This document shows positions 1 to 8,243 of a stretch of DNA of 64,000 nt, in pieces (the stretch's first letter is position 1; each line of letters starts with the position of its first letter). The notes beneath the pieces are model-generated. The model made no database searches. It was not told the DNA's origin and saw only the letters and a list, made by a program, of their open reading frames with translations. The translations under genes and the position numbers were made by a program. This DNA is from Roseofilum acuticapitatum BLCC-M154 (GTDB taxonomy: Bacteria; Cyanobacteriota; Cyanobacteriia; Cyanobacteriales; Desertifilaceae), in assembly GCF_030068475.1 (NCBI RefSeq), contig NZ_JAQOSP010000147.1:1-64000 (forward strand), in the 5' to 3' direction.

Positions 1-116
1 GGCAAGATGCCCGCACTCCTCGAATTCTTTGATCTGACTGGAGTGGGAGCATCTTGCTCCCTGGATTTTTAATTAGGGTATTTCCGCTTCGCGGACATGA
101 ATAAGCGAACTTGATA
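1..116 (+). mobile_element. MITE-like repeat, family A, truncated by window edge
   Basis: This is the right-hand 116 bp of the same element that is complete at 2871-3034 and 19279-19505. It holds the paired hairpin cores GGCAAGATGCC and GGGAGCATCTTGCTCCC, the GCTTCGCGGAC segment and the terminal CTTGATA, which is followed by TGA. The first 48 bp or so lie outside the window. It has no coding capacity. A degenerate second set of the same hairpins follows immediately. Confidence 0.75.
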
Positions 117-117
117 T

Positions 118-197
118 GAAGAAGCGGGCAAGATGCCCGCAATCCTAGAATACCTTGATGTTAATGGAGTGGGAGCGTCTCGCTCCCTAAATTTGGA
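118..197 (+). repeat. Degenerate copy of family A hairpins
   Basis: Directly after the first element comes a second, diverged GCGGGCAAGATGCCCGC hairpin and a GGGAGCGTCTCGCTCCC hairpin, with the same spacing as in the full element but without the TATCAAG termini. The 1-213 stretch contains no gene; it is filled by these repeats, which end just before the rsmG stop codon. Confidence 0.65.
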
Positions 198-213
198 ATT
201 GGGGATGATCGGT

Positions 214-978
214 TTATTGCTTATGTACATAAATACAGTGGCGCGTGGCTTGGCTTAAGGGTGTGACAAAGGCATCAATCCCGGTTAATTTTCCCTTTAA
301 ACTGCGTAAAGTTTGCTTGAGAATTTTTTCTTCTTCGGGACTCCAACGGCCTCGATATAAAATAGCTAGACCTCCTGATTTTAAAAAGGGAAAAGCATAC
401 TGCAAACAAATTTCTGCTTTTGCAACGGCTCGGATTAAGCAAAAATCATACTGTTGATTGTAGGCGGGTTGATGGGAGATTTCTTCTGCTCTACCGACCT
501 GAGCTTTAACGTAGGGTAAATGAAGAGTGGCGATCGCCTCTTCGAGAAATAAAATCTTCTTTTGGGTACTATCGAGCAATGTTAACTGCAAGTGTGGATA
601 AACCGGTTGCAACGCAAAAGCCACTGGAAGCCCCGGAAATCCTCCCCCTGTACCAATATCCAGACCTCGCAGGGGGCGATAATGCTCCGCATCGCTGGCG
701 CGATCGCATGGCCAAGGTTTGAGAGCTAGATCCGACAGTTGAGAGGAAGAGAGACAAAAGGCTAGAGGGCGAATGGAGTCCCATAAATGCTTTTCCCAAA
801 ACTCCGTTGGTTCTGTAATTCGGGTTAAATTCATGTGGCGATTCCCCGCCAAAATTAAGCCATAAAGCTGTTGAAATTGATTAAATTGGCTGGGGGTGGG
901 TTGCCAATTCATCGTCTGTTGCCAAATCTCCAGAGAAGGAGGTAGGGAAGGAATAGATGGAGAAACCTCTAAAACCAC
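214..978 (-). CDS. rsmG: 16S rRNA (guanine527-N7)-methyltransferase RsmG
   Basis: RsmG methylates N7 of G527 in 16S rRNA using S-adenosylmethionine. The protein is 254 aa. The N-terminal helical part contains NRHMNLTRI and EFWEKHLWDS, typical of the family; the SAM-binding loop is GLDIGTGGGFPGLP, followed by LTLLDSTQKK and an IRAVAKAE segment. The reading begins at GTG (978); cyanobacterial family members usually have an N-terminal stretch before NWQP, which supports this over the internal ATG at 912. It is single, on the minus strand, 54 bp downstream of the ABC ATPase gene, so co-transcription is possible. Confidence 0.93.
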   Translation of the reverse strand: MVLEVSPSIPSLPPSLEIWQQTMNWQPTPSQFNQFQQLYGLILAGNRHMNLTRITEPTEFWEKHLWDSIRPLAFCLSSSQLSDLALKPWPCDRASDAEHYRPLRGLDIGTGGGFPGLPVAFALQPVYPHLQLTLLDSTQKKILFLEEAIATLHLPYVKAQVGRAEEISHQPAYNQQYDFCLIRAVAKAEICLQYAFPFLKSGGLAILYRGRWSPEEEKILKQTLRSLKGKLTGIDAFVTPLSQATRHCIYVHKQ

Positions 979-1032
979 GATCGCACTATACCTAAACGTT
1001 TTGCTCTGTTCAACAGCAGCTTATCACAGCTT

Positions 1033-1665
1033 CTAGATCTTGACTGCCGTTAATTCTCCCTGGTTTAAGTGCCAACAGCGATCGGCTAAACTCACTAACT
1101 CATCAGGATCGTGGGTAACAATGATCAAAGTCCAATGGGTCTTAATCTTAGCCAATAATTGCACCAACTGCCGACGCATCGACCAATCTAAACCTGCGGT
1201 TGGTTCATCCAACATTAAAATACTCGGCTGACGAATAAGTTGCACTGCTAAAGCTAAACGGCGCTGTTGACCTCCACTTAAAGCATGGGGAGAAGTTTGC
1301 AATGAGAGATGATCTAACCCCACTTCCATTAATGCTTCCTTGACTCGCTCTGAATCTAACTCTGGATGACCCAAGCGCAACTCTTCCAGAAGGGTACTGC
1401 CGCAAAAATGCCGTTCGGGAAACTGAAATACTAATCCCGCCAATTGTTGCATATCCTCCGCGATCAAGACTTGCTCGCGCCAGCAAATTTCTCCGGTAGT
1501 GGGATAGACTAAACCGGCTAAAATTTCCATTAATGTACTTTTGCCGGAGCCACTTGGGCCGATAATTAATCCCAATTCTTGGGGGCCGAGTTCTAAATTA
1601 ATGGCTTTGAGAACTGGATCGGGAATGGCTGGGGGATGATAGGTGAGGTTTCGCAGATAGAGCAT
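1033..1665 (-). CDS. ABC transporter ATP-binding protein (ECF/CbiO-like)
   Basis: A 210-aa stand-alone ATPase subunit. Walker A is GPSGSGKST (about residues 37-45), the Q-loop is VFQFPERHF, the signature is LSGGQQRR, Walker B is ILMLDEPTAGLD and the switch histidine is in IIVTHD. The Q-loop followed by PE is characteristic of energy-coupling-factor A components such as CbiO/EcfA; a related plant plastid protein (ABCI11/NAP14) exists. No membrane or substrate-binding subunit is adjacent, so the substrate is unknown. The ATG at 1665 is about 100 bp from the divergent TPR gene, so the two likely share a promoter region; a TATACT box lies at 1717-1722 on the plus strand. Confidence 0.85.
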   Translation of the reverse strand: MLYLRNLTYHPPAIPDPVLKAINLELGPQELGLIIGPSGSGKSTLMEILAGLVYPTTGEICWREQVLIAEDMQQLAGLVFQFPERHFCGSTLLEELRLGHPELDSERVKEALMEVGLDHLSLQTSPHALSGGQQRRLALAVQLIRQPSILMLDEPTAGLDWSMRRQLVQLLAKIKTHWTLIIVTHDPDELVSLADRCWHLNQGELTAVKI

Positions 1666-1764
1666 GGGACATGGGGGAATGGGAACTTTTGATTAAAGAT
1701 GCAACATCATATCGAGTATACTATCCGACTAGAATACAACTGACTACTGTTCAGTTAAACTGCT

Positions 1765-2733
1765 ATGAAAAACCGGCTTAATCTATTTCAATTTTGCTCC
1801 AGCTTGGCGATCGCCAGTTTCCTGCACTTAAGTTTATTCACTTCTGCTCTACAAGCGGGCGATCCCTTCCGCCCACAAAATCCCCAAGCCATTGGCGAGC
1901 AGACGGAAGCAGCATTTAAGGCAATTTTCATTGGTGGAGATTATCCCCAAGGGCAACAGTATTTACAACGAGCGAGACAGACAGAAGCCAACGATCCCTT
2001 AGTTTATGCAATGATGGCTTCTATGGCTTATATTGAGCAAGATTGGGAGCAGTTTGGAGATTATGCCACCCAAACCCGTGAAGTAGCAAAGGCTTTAGTG
2101 CAGCAGAACCCTTTACGAGGTAATTTGTATATAGCAGTGGGTCATTTTCTGGAAGGGGGCTATGCTGTCGCTAAAGATGGGCCAGTGAGGGGTGCGACGC
2201 AAGCGTTAGGCAAGTTACAAGACGTTCTTAAATTTATCAAGGAAGCGGAAAAGATCCAGTCCGACGATCCAGAGTTGAATTTAATTAAGGGGTATATGGA
2301 CTTAATTTTAGCCGTAAATTTACCCTTTGCCGATCCTCAGCAGGCGATCGCCCGTTTAGAAAATCTAGGCCATCCCCCCTATCTCACCTATCGGGGCATT
2401 GCCATGGCTTATCGGGATTTAGGCAATTATAACAAGGCTCTTGAATACGCCAATTTAGCCCTAACGGCCACCCCGAATCATCCCGAAGTTCATTATCTCA
2501 AAGCCCAGATTCTCAAAGAACTCGAACAATGGCAAGCTGCCCAAAACTTTTTTAATCAAGCCCTAGCTCGGCCGCAAATTTTACCCAAATATTTAGTTGC
2601 CCAAATCTTTTTTGAATCTTGCCAAAATCAGCGTAAAATTGACCAAAAACCGCGCAATTGTGATGCTCTGCGCGATCCCATCAAAGAAGGTAATCAAATT
2701 TGGGGCCCAGAACGCTTACCCTCTTTAGATTAG
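1765..2733 (+). CDS. TPR protein, Sll0314/Alr1548-like, exported
   Basis: A 322-aa protein with an N-terminal signal peptide (KNRLNLFQFC then a hydrophobic stretch ending TSALQAGD). The mature part is helical with tetratricopeptide-like units, clearest at YLTYRGIAMAYRDLGNYNKAL and the following NHPEVHYLKAQ segment near residues 210-265. I recognise it as the cyanobacterial Sll0314/Alr1548 TPR family, whose biochemical role is unknown to me; periplasmic or lumenal scaffolding is an inference. It starts at ATG and is transcribed divergently from the ABC ATPase. It is followed by 350 bp that hold only repeats. Confidence 0.8.
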   Translation: MKNRLNLFQFCSSLAIASFLHLSLFTSALQAGDPFRPQNPQAIGEQTEAAFKAIFIGGDYPQGQQYLQRARQTEANDPLVYAMMASMAYIEQDWEQFGDYATQTREVAKALVQQNPLRGNLYIAVGHFLEGGYAVAKDGPVRGATQALGKLQDVLKFIKEAEKIQSDDPELNLIKGYMDLILAVNLPFADPQQAIARLENLGHPPYLTYRGIAMAYRDLGNYNKALEYANLALTATPNHPEVHYLKAQILKELEQWQAAQNFFNQALARPQILPKYLVAQIFFESCQNQRKIDQKPRNCDALRDPIKEGNQIWGPERLPSLD

Positions 2734-2784
2734 TATTGCTGTTGGGGATGGGGCATAAACCCCAAACCCCATAGCAGAGAAAAC

Positions 2785-3063
2785 TGCTGGTGTTAAAATA
2801 GGGCATTAGTGTAGGGTGGGTTAGGCGGCTAAAACCTGGACTATGATAGCAATCTATCAATCCGCCGTAATATCAAGTTCGCTTATTCATGTCCGCGAAG
2901 CGGAAATACCCTAATTAAAAATCCACGGAGCAAGATGCTCCCACTCCAGTCATATCAAAGAATTCGAGGAGTGCGGGCATCTTGCCCGCTTCTTAACAAA
3001 TTTTCATGTCCGCTTGCGGAAACCGGACTTGATATAACCCACCATTTTAGGGTTGTCACCGCA
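2785..3063 (-). mobile_element. Repeat family B copy, interrupted by a family A element
   Basis: The sequences 2785-2870 and 3035-3063 together match the reverse complement of the intact repeat at 57918-58034, with few mismatches over the central part (GTAGGGTGGGTTAGGCGG, CAATCTATCAATCCGCC, CCACCATTTTAGGGTTGTCA). The left end is degenerate. The 164-bp family A element sits in the middle, so this is a nested insertion. The gap 2734-3083 holds nothing else. Confidence 0.8.
2871..3034 (-). mobile_element. MITE-like element, family A, complete, with TAA target duplication
   Basis: A 164-bp element bounded by TATCAAG and CTTGATA, with a longer imperfect terminal repeat (TATCAAGTTCG against TATCAAGTCCG). 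Internally it has hairpins GGAGCAAGATGCTCC and GCGGGCATCTTGCCCGC and two related GTCCGC...GCGGA hairpins near the ends. TAA stands on both sides (2868-2870, 3035-3037), while the uninterrupted family B copy has a single TAA at that point. It carries no ORF, so it would need a transposase supplied in trans. Confidence 0.8.
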
Positions 3064-3083
3064 CTTAAGCCGATTACCCATCC

Positions 3084-3434
3084 TTAGAATGTGCCACCAT
3101 TCCAACCCCACATACTACGTTCAGCACCAGCAAACTCAATATAGGTGCGATTTGGGGGGACTCCTAATTCATCACTGATGGTTTGGCAAAAATCCTGACT
3201 CATACTCTTGCTTTGAGCCGCACTCATGCCGCCAATATTCTTCACTTCAATGTAGCATACTGGGTCTAACGTGCCCGCAAATGTCATCGGCACATCCGAT
3301 TCAAAGGCCGTCATCACATAGGATTCCGGTTTACCCAAATGTTTCGCTAATTTAGCCGATAGGGTTTTGAGCAAGTTATCGATGGTTTGGCGCTCTGGAG
3401 ATGGAGCAGAGGTTTTAATTTTGATTAAGGGCAT
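3084..3434 (-). CDS. MIF/phenylpyruvate tautomerase-related protein
   Basis: A 116-aa protein of the macrophage migration inhibitory factor superfamily. Proline follows the initiator methionine (MPLIKIKT), which in this superfamily is the catalytic base after Met removal. GKPESYVM corresponds to the MIF GKPxxYI segment and WGWNGGTF to the C-terminal VGWNNSTF. Family members tautomerise phenylpyruvate in vitro; the physiological role in cyanobacteria is unclear. It lies 46 bp downstream of the flavin reductase gene on the same strand, so the two are probably co-transcribed. Confidence 0.88.
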   Translation of the reverse strand: MPLIKIKTSAPSPERQTIDNLLKTLSAKLAKHLGKPESYVMTAFESDVPMTFAGTLDPVCYIEVKNIGGMSAAQSKSMSQDFCQTISDELGVPPNRTYIEFAGAERSMWGWNGGTF

Positions 3435-3480
3435 AATTTTAACTTAAGCTTCTCTGAGGATTGCGATCGTCATAATGCGT

Positions 3481-3960
3481 TTAACCGCCATAATTCCAAC
3501 CCGTGGTTTCGAGTAATAGGGGTTCACCTTCCCGGTGAATTCCAGCCGCAATCACCTCCCCTACAAATACCGTATGATCGCCTTTTTCCACCGATCCGAC
3601 AACCTGACATTCAACATAACCTAATGTATCGGTAATAATCGGACATCCGGTTTCACCCAAATAAAATTCGACAGATTCAAACTTATTTCCCACTCGACGT
3701 TGAGGCTTAAAAAATTGCTGGGCTAAATCCTTTTGTCCCGCTTCCAGAATACTCAAAGCAAATACCCCACTCGATTGAATCATGGCATGGGATTTCGAGC
3801 TAGTATTCACACAATTGACCAGCAAAGGAGGTGTAAAAGAGGCTTGCATCACCCAACTGGCAGTAAAACCATTGACTTCTTCCCCATCTTTTACGCCACA
3901 GATATACAATCCATGGGGGATTTTCCGTAACATGGTTTTTTTAGCCTGTTCATCTAACAC
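3481..3960 (-). CDS. Flavin reductase domain protein (FMN-binding split barrel)
   Basis: A 159-aa single-domain protein of the flavin reductase-like family. The early HGLYICGVKDG and VNGFTASWVMQASFTPP segments match the FMN-binding part of the fold, and CVNTSSKSHAMI and GDHTVFVGEV follow in the family order. It probably binds FMN and transfers hydride from NAD(P)H; the electron acceptor cannot be read from the sequence. The start is GTG (3960), matching the common N-terminus MLDEQAKKT. It is upstream of the MIF-like gene. Cyanobacterial flavodiiron proteins carry a similar domain, but this one is free-standing. Confidence 0.82.
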   Translation of the reverse strand: MLDEQAKKTMLRKIPHGLYICGVKDGEEVNGFTASWVMQASFTPPLLVNCVNTSSKSHAMIQSSGVFALSILEAGQKDLAQQFFKPQRRVGNKFESVEFYLGETGCPIITDTLGYVECQVVGSVEKGDHTVFVGEVIAAGIHREGEPLLLETTGWNYGG

Positions 3961-4026
3961 AGCAATTTCTCCAAATATGTTGTCTACCCCAGTTAGTTTA
4001 ACAAAAAGTAGGGTCGTAAGATTTTC

Positions 4027-4260
4027 GGGAGTGGGAGCGTCTCGCTCCCTAGTCAGGAACAGCGAGGTTGAGATTTTTGGGAGTGGGAGCGTCTCGCTCC
4101 CTAGTCAGGAACAGCGAGGTTGAGATTTTTGGGAGTGGGAGCGTCTCACTCCCTACCAGGAACAGCGAGCAAGATGCTCGCATTCCTAAAGCACCAAATT
4201 AGATCAAACGGTAAGGAAAGGGAGCAAGATGCTCCCACTCCTCGCATTGCCTCAAATTAG
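4027..4260. repeat. 52-bp tandem repeat and palindrome cluster
   Basis: A GGGAGTGGGAGC unit begins at 4027, 4079 and 4131, giving a period of exactly 52 bp; the first two copies are nearly identical and the third is partial. Each contains GGGAGCGTCTCGCTCCC, then GTCAGGAACAGCGAGG. Two related hairpins follow (GCGAGCAAGATGCTCGC and GGGAGCAAGATGCTCCC, 4164-4243). These cores match those of the family A elements. The array fills the 303-bp gap downstream of rpoC1; nothing else was seen there. Confidence 0.8.
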
Positions 4261-4263
4261 AGA

Positions 4264-6171
4264 CTAAGCACTGAGGATGGAGTCTTGAATTGTCTTATTA
4301 AAGATGATCCGACCGGGAGTGGTGCGAATATACTGACAAATTCGTTCCCCTTTGGCTGTTTCTCGCACTCGACGATAGCGGTAAACACGGGTTATAGTTC
4401 CGTCTTCTAGCTTTTCTTCAGAAACGACTTCATCATCCTTTTCGGGGGATTCCACTTCCCCATCATAACGCACCCAAATATAGGCATGTAGGTCTACCTG
4501 GCTTTGATCGTAGGCGCGAATGACATCATCTAAAGAGGCAAAATAGCGATCGCCTCCTTTCTGGGCCCAAGGATTTTCCGCCGTTAAATAGTAACATCCC
4601 AATACCATATCCTGAGACGGCGTAATAATCGGCCGTCCCGTCGCTGGAGACATGACATTATTAGACGCTAACATCAACAACCGCGCCTCAGATTGGGACT
4701 CCAAAGACAACGGCACATGCACCGCCATTTGGTCACCATCAAAGTCAGCGTTAAAGGCTGGACAAACCAACGGATGTAACTGAATCGCTCGCCCTTCCAC
4801 AAGCATCGGTTCAAAGGCTTGAATCCCTAACCGGTGCAGTGTCGGAGCGCGGTTGAGCAATACCGGGTGACCTTCAATCACCTCTTCTAGAACATCCCAA
4901 ACACTCGGATCTCCCCGTTGAATTAGCTTTTTAGCTGCCTTAATATTATTGACCAATCCTTGACGAATTAAGCGATGAATCACAAACGGTTGAAACAATT
5001 CGATCGCCATTTCTTTCGGTAAGCCACACTGATGAATGTGTAACTTGGGCCCGACCACAATCACAGAACGACCGGAATAATCGACCCGTTTTCCTAACAA
5101 GTTTTGCCGGAAACGACCCTGTTTTCCTTCAATAATATCTGACAGAGATTTGAGCGGTCGGTTATTCGCTCCCACCACCGTGCGACCGCGCCGACCATTA
5201 TCAATCAGAGCATCCACCGCTTCTTGTAACATCCGCTTTTCATTACGGACAATAATCTCCGGTGCTAAAATTTCTTGCAATCTTGCCAACCGGTTATTGC
5301 GGTTAATCACCCGACGATAAAGATCATTTAAATCGCTAGTAGCAAACCGTCCTCCATCCAACTGCACCATGGGGCGCAAATCGGGCGGAATCACCGGAAG
5401 CATACTTAAAATCATCCATTCCGGCTTAGAACCCGTGGCAATAAAGTTATCAATGACCCGCAAACGTTTAATTAACTTTGCCCGTTTTTGCCCCTTAGAA
5501 TTGAGGATATCTTCCCGCAGTTGTTCCGCTACCGTTTCCAATTCTATATCTGCTAATAATCGCTCAATAGCTTCTGCACCAATGCCGACTTCTACACCAA
5601 TTAATTCTGAATCTTCAGAATACAACTGGTCTTCAATATCCATCCACTGGTCTTCATTCAGGAGCTGTTTATAACTGAGGGATGGAATTTCTTCATTAGT
5701 CTTTGCAACCTCTGGAGTATTACCCGGATCGAGGACAACATAGGCATTAAAATACACAATTTGTTCCACATCCCGCAGGGGCATATCCAGCAGAATCGCC
5801 ATATAACTGGGTATGCCTTTTAAGTACCATACATGAGCCACTGGAGCGGCTAATTGAATATGACCCATGCGATGGCGACGGACTCTTGATTCGGTGACTT
5901 CTACGCCGCAACGCTCGCAAACAATCCCCCGATGACGAACTCGTTTATACTTTCCACAATGACATTCCCAATCTTTAGCCGGCCCAAAAATCCGCTCGCA
6001 GAAGAGGCCATCCATTTCGGGCTTGAGGGTACGATAGTTAATGGTTTCCGGTTTGGTCACTTCCCCAACCACTGACCCATTGGGAAGGGTGCGCTCTCCC
6101 CATTGCCGAATCCGGTCAGGAGAAGCAATACCAATTTTGACGTAATCAAACCGTTGTTGCTGATTTTTCAT
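4264..6171 (-). CDS. rpoC1: RNA polymerase gamma subunit RpoC1 (N-terminal half of beta-prime)
   Basis: A 635-aa protein corresponding to the N-terminal part of bacterial beta-prime, as usual in cyanobacteria and plastids. The catalytic Mg-binding motif [12 protein letters not shown] is present, together with the zinc-binding [20 protein letters not shown] near residues 70-90 and the [18 protein letters not shown] region. Length and end agree with RpoC1; RpoC2 would supply the rest. The upstream neighbours are Uma2 genes and the downstream one is the flavin reductase; neither rpoB nor rpoC2 is adjacent, so it is transcribed separately from them. The upstream gap of 155 bp must hold its promoter. 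Confidence 0.97.
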   Translation of the reverse strand: MKNQQQRFDYVKIGIASPDRIRQWGERTLPNGSVVGEVTKPETINYRTLKPEMDGLFCERIFGPAKDWECHCGKYKRVRHRGIVCERCGVEVTESRVRRHRMGHIQLAAPVAHVWYLKGIPSYMAILLDMPLRDVEQIVYFNAYVVLDPGNTPEVAKTNEEIPSLSYKQLLNEDQWMDIEDQLYSEDSELIGVEVGIGAEAIERLLADIELETVAEQLREDILNSKGQKRAKLIKRLRVIDNFIATGSKPEWMILSMLPVIPPDLRPMVQLDGGRFATSDLNDLYRRVINRNNRLARLQEILAPEIIVRNEKRMLQEAVDALIDNGRRGRTVVGANNRPLKSLSDIIEGKQGRFRQNLLGKRVDYSGRSVIVVGPKLHIHQCGLPKEMAIELFQPFVIHRLIRQGLVNNIKAAKKLIQRGDPSVWDVLEEVIEGHPVLLNRAPTLHRLGIQAFEPMLVEGRAIQLHPLVCPAFNADFDGDQMAVHVPLSLESQSEARLLMLASNNVMSPATGRPIITPSQDMVLGCYYLTAENPWAQKGGDRYFASLDDVIRAYDQSQVDLHAYIWVRYDGEVESPEKDDEVVSEEKLEDGTITRVYRYRRVRETAKGERICQYIRTTPGRIIFNKTIQDSILSA

Positions 6172-6326
6172 TGCTGCTGCTCAATGAGGGTGAATAACGC
6201 TGCCTTGAGAAACTGGACTAGCCCAATCTGCTATTATAGCGCTTCGTGGTAGGAATAGCGAATGGGTAGTGAATCGCCTAAAATAGCTCTATAGAACCCC
6301 AATCTGTAGGATACAGAGAGGTCAAA

Positions 6327-6941
6327 ATGGTACAGACACCCGCCAAACTCGAAACCGAAACGCTCTTGCTGACATTACCCACAACTTTAAAGCTCTATGT
6401 CACGCAAGCACAATTTGAAGCTCTAGCTGCGAGTAATCGAGACTTACGACTGGAAAGAACTGCAAAAGGAGAATTAATTGTGAATCCACCTACAGGTTGG
6501 GAAACTGGAAAACGTAACTTTAGTATTATTGGACAGTTGGGTCGTTGGTATGAAGAGAATGGTAATTTGGGAAAAGCATTTGGTTCTTCTACCGGATTCA
6601 TCTTACTCAATAGTGCAATTCGTTCTCCTGATGCATGTTGGATAAGTCAAGAGCGGTGGGATACTTTGACGGATGAACAAAAGGGAACATTCCCCAATAT
6701 TTGTCCCGATTTTGTGGTGGAATTACGCTCAAAGTCGGATACTCTCAAATCCTTGCAAGAGAAGATGCAAGAGTATATGGAAAATGGGGCAAGATTGGGT
6801 TGGTTAGTCGATCCCCAAAATCGAACTGTGGAAGTTTATCGAGTGGGTTTAGAAGTAGAAATATTATCGAATCCAACCGAGTTATCTGGTGAGGAAGTTT
6901 TACCCGGTTTTGTGTTAGATTTACGCCGAGTTTGGGGTTAG
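6327..6941 (+). CDS. Uma2 family (DUF820) endonuclease-like protein, copy 1
   Basis: A 204-aa member of the Uma2/DUF820 family, which has the PD-(D/E)XK nuclease fold and is greatly expanded in cyanobacteria. The likely active-site residues are in SPDACW and FVVELRSKSD (the E-x-K pair), with GARLGWLVDP after them. The role of the family is not established; linkage to mobile DNA is often proposed. A second, very similar gene follows after 46 bp, and the leader AGGATACA...GAGGTCAAAATGG is also repeated, so this is a tandem duplication with a period of 661 bp. Confidence 0.85.
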   Translation: MVQTPAKLETETLLLTLPTTLKLYVTQAQFEALAASNRDLRLERTAKGELIVNPPTGWETGKRNFSIIGQLGRWYEENGNLGKAFGSSTGFILLNSAIRSPDACWISQERWDTLTDEQKGTFPNICPDFVVELRSKSDTLKSLQEKMQEYMENGARLGWLVDPQNRTVEVYRVGLEVEILSNPTELSGEEVLPGFVLDLRRVWG

Positions 6942-6987
6942 AGTTTAGAATCAGATAAAATAAATCCATAGGATACAAGAGGTCAAA

Positions 6988-7602
6988 ATGGTACAGACAC
7001 CCACCAAACCGGAAACCGAAACGCTCTTACTGACATTACCCACAACCCTAAAGCTCTATGTCACGCAAGCACAATTTGAAGCTCTAGCTGCGAGTAATCG
7101 AGACTTACGACTAGAAAGAACTGCAAAAGGAGAATTAATCGTGAATCCACCTACCGGTTGGGAAACTGGAAAACGTAATTGGAGTATTTCAGGCGAATTA
7201 TATTTGTGGTGGCGAAATACCGGCGAACCGGGACAAGCATTTGATTCTTCTACCGGATTCATCTTACCCAATGGCGCGAATTTCTCTCCTGATGCCTGTT
7301 GGATTAGTCAAGAGCGCTGGGATGCTTTGACAGATGAACAAAAGGGAACATTTCCCAATATTTGCCCGGATTTTGTGGTGGAATTGCGTTCAAAGTCCGA
7401 TACCCTGAAATCCTTGCAAGAGAAGATGCAAGAGTATATGGAAAATGGGGCAAAATTGGGTTGGTTAATCGATCCTAAAAATCGAACGGTGGCAGTTTAT
7501 CGAGGGGGTTTAGAAGTGGAAATATTATCTAATCCAAGTGAGTTATCTGGTGAAGAAGTTTTACCTGGTTTTGTGTTAGATTTGCGCCGAGTTTGGGGTT
7601 AG
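6988..7602 (+). CDS. Uma2 family (DUF820) endonuclease-like protein, copy 2
   Basis: The tandem paralogue of the preceding gene, also 204 aa. N-terminal and C-terminal parts are almost identical to copy 1, including SPDACW and FVVELRSKSD. The main difference is a block at about residues 65-100, where copy 1 has NFSIIGQLGRWYEENG and copy 2 has NWSISGELYLWWRNTG. Such a sharp boundary suggests either gene conversion of the flanks or selection for change in the middle. The gene is followed by 74 bp and then the helix-hairpin-helix gene on the same strand. Confidence 0.85.
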   Translation: MVQTPTKPETETLLLTLPTTLKLYVTQAQFEALAASNRDLRLERTAKGELIVNPPTGWETGKRNWSISGELYLWWRNTGEPGQAFDSSTGFILPNGANFSPDACWISQERWDALTDEQKGTFPNICPDFVVELRSKSDTLKSLQEKMQEYMENGAKLGWLIDPKNRTVAVYRGGLEVEILSNPSELSGEEVLPGFVLDLRRVWG

Positions 7603-7676
7603 ACGCATTAAGGGGAGATTTTTAATAGTTTTCAAGCAAGCAAAGGGCTGTATGCAAAAGTTAAATAGATCGAGTT

Positions 7677-8243
7677 ATGGCTAAGTGGAATCGGGTAATT
7701 CAGATCCTCAAAAATCAATTACGAGCCATATTGCCAAATCCTACTCCTCGTCGGTTTCTCAATCCCTATTATCGGTTTCAATCCCTGGAAGAAGTAGCTT
7801 TAGCGGCTCAATGTGGGGTAACTATTGATGTTAATCAAGCTACGGTGGATGATTGGTTAAGATTGCCCTTTTTTTCGATTCATCAAGCCCGGTTTTTGGT
7901 GAGTCTCAGGCAAGCTGGAGTGCAGTTTTACCGCTTAGAAGATCTGGCGGCTGCTCTGGAATTGCCGGTAGAAAAATTACGCCCCATTGAGCCGATTTTG
8001 CAGTTTTGCTATTACGATTGGGATTTATGTTGGGATGTCAATCAAGTTTCTTTACCGGAACTTTTACAGGTTCCTTTTATGGAGCGCTCTCTAGCTGAAG
8101 CTATTATTACCCAGAGAAATCAGCAGGGTGAGTATCAAGATTGGCTGGATTTTCAACGGCGATTGGGTTTATCGGGAGAAGAAATTAGCGCTTTGCTTCC
8201 CTATTTACGCTTTGTGGTCTCTCCTTCAATCAATGATGAATAA
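7677..8243 (+). CDS. Helix-hairpin-helix protein (ComEA-related)
   Basis: A 188-aa protein with repeated helix-hairpin-helix-like units: TIDVNQATVDDWLRLPFFSIHQARFLV (split over about residues 49-75) and a second DVNQVSLPELLQVPFMERS with IITQRNQQGEY. The DVNQA/S-x-x-x-L-x-x-[LV]-P pattern is that of the ComEA C-terminal DNA-binding domain. There is no signal peptide or membrane anchor, so it is not a classical competence receptor; non-sequence-specific nucleic acid binding is an inference. Its last 14 bp overlap the convergent lepB gene. Confidence 0.75.
   Translation: MAKWNRVIQILKNQLRAILPNPTPRRFLNPYYRFQSLEEVALAAQCGVTIDVNQATVDDWLRLPFFSIHQARFLVSLRQAGVQFYRLEDLAAALELPVEKLRPIEPILQFCYYDWDLCWDVNQVSLPELLQVPFMERSLAEAIITQRNQQGEYQDWLDFQRRLGLSGEEISALLPYLRFVVSPSINDE

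Noticed and set aside
4027-4260. CRISPR array
   Set aside because: The units are contiguous tandem repeats without unique spacers, and no cas gene is near.
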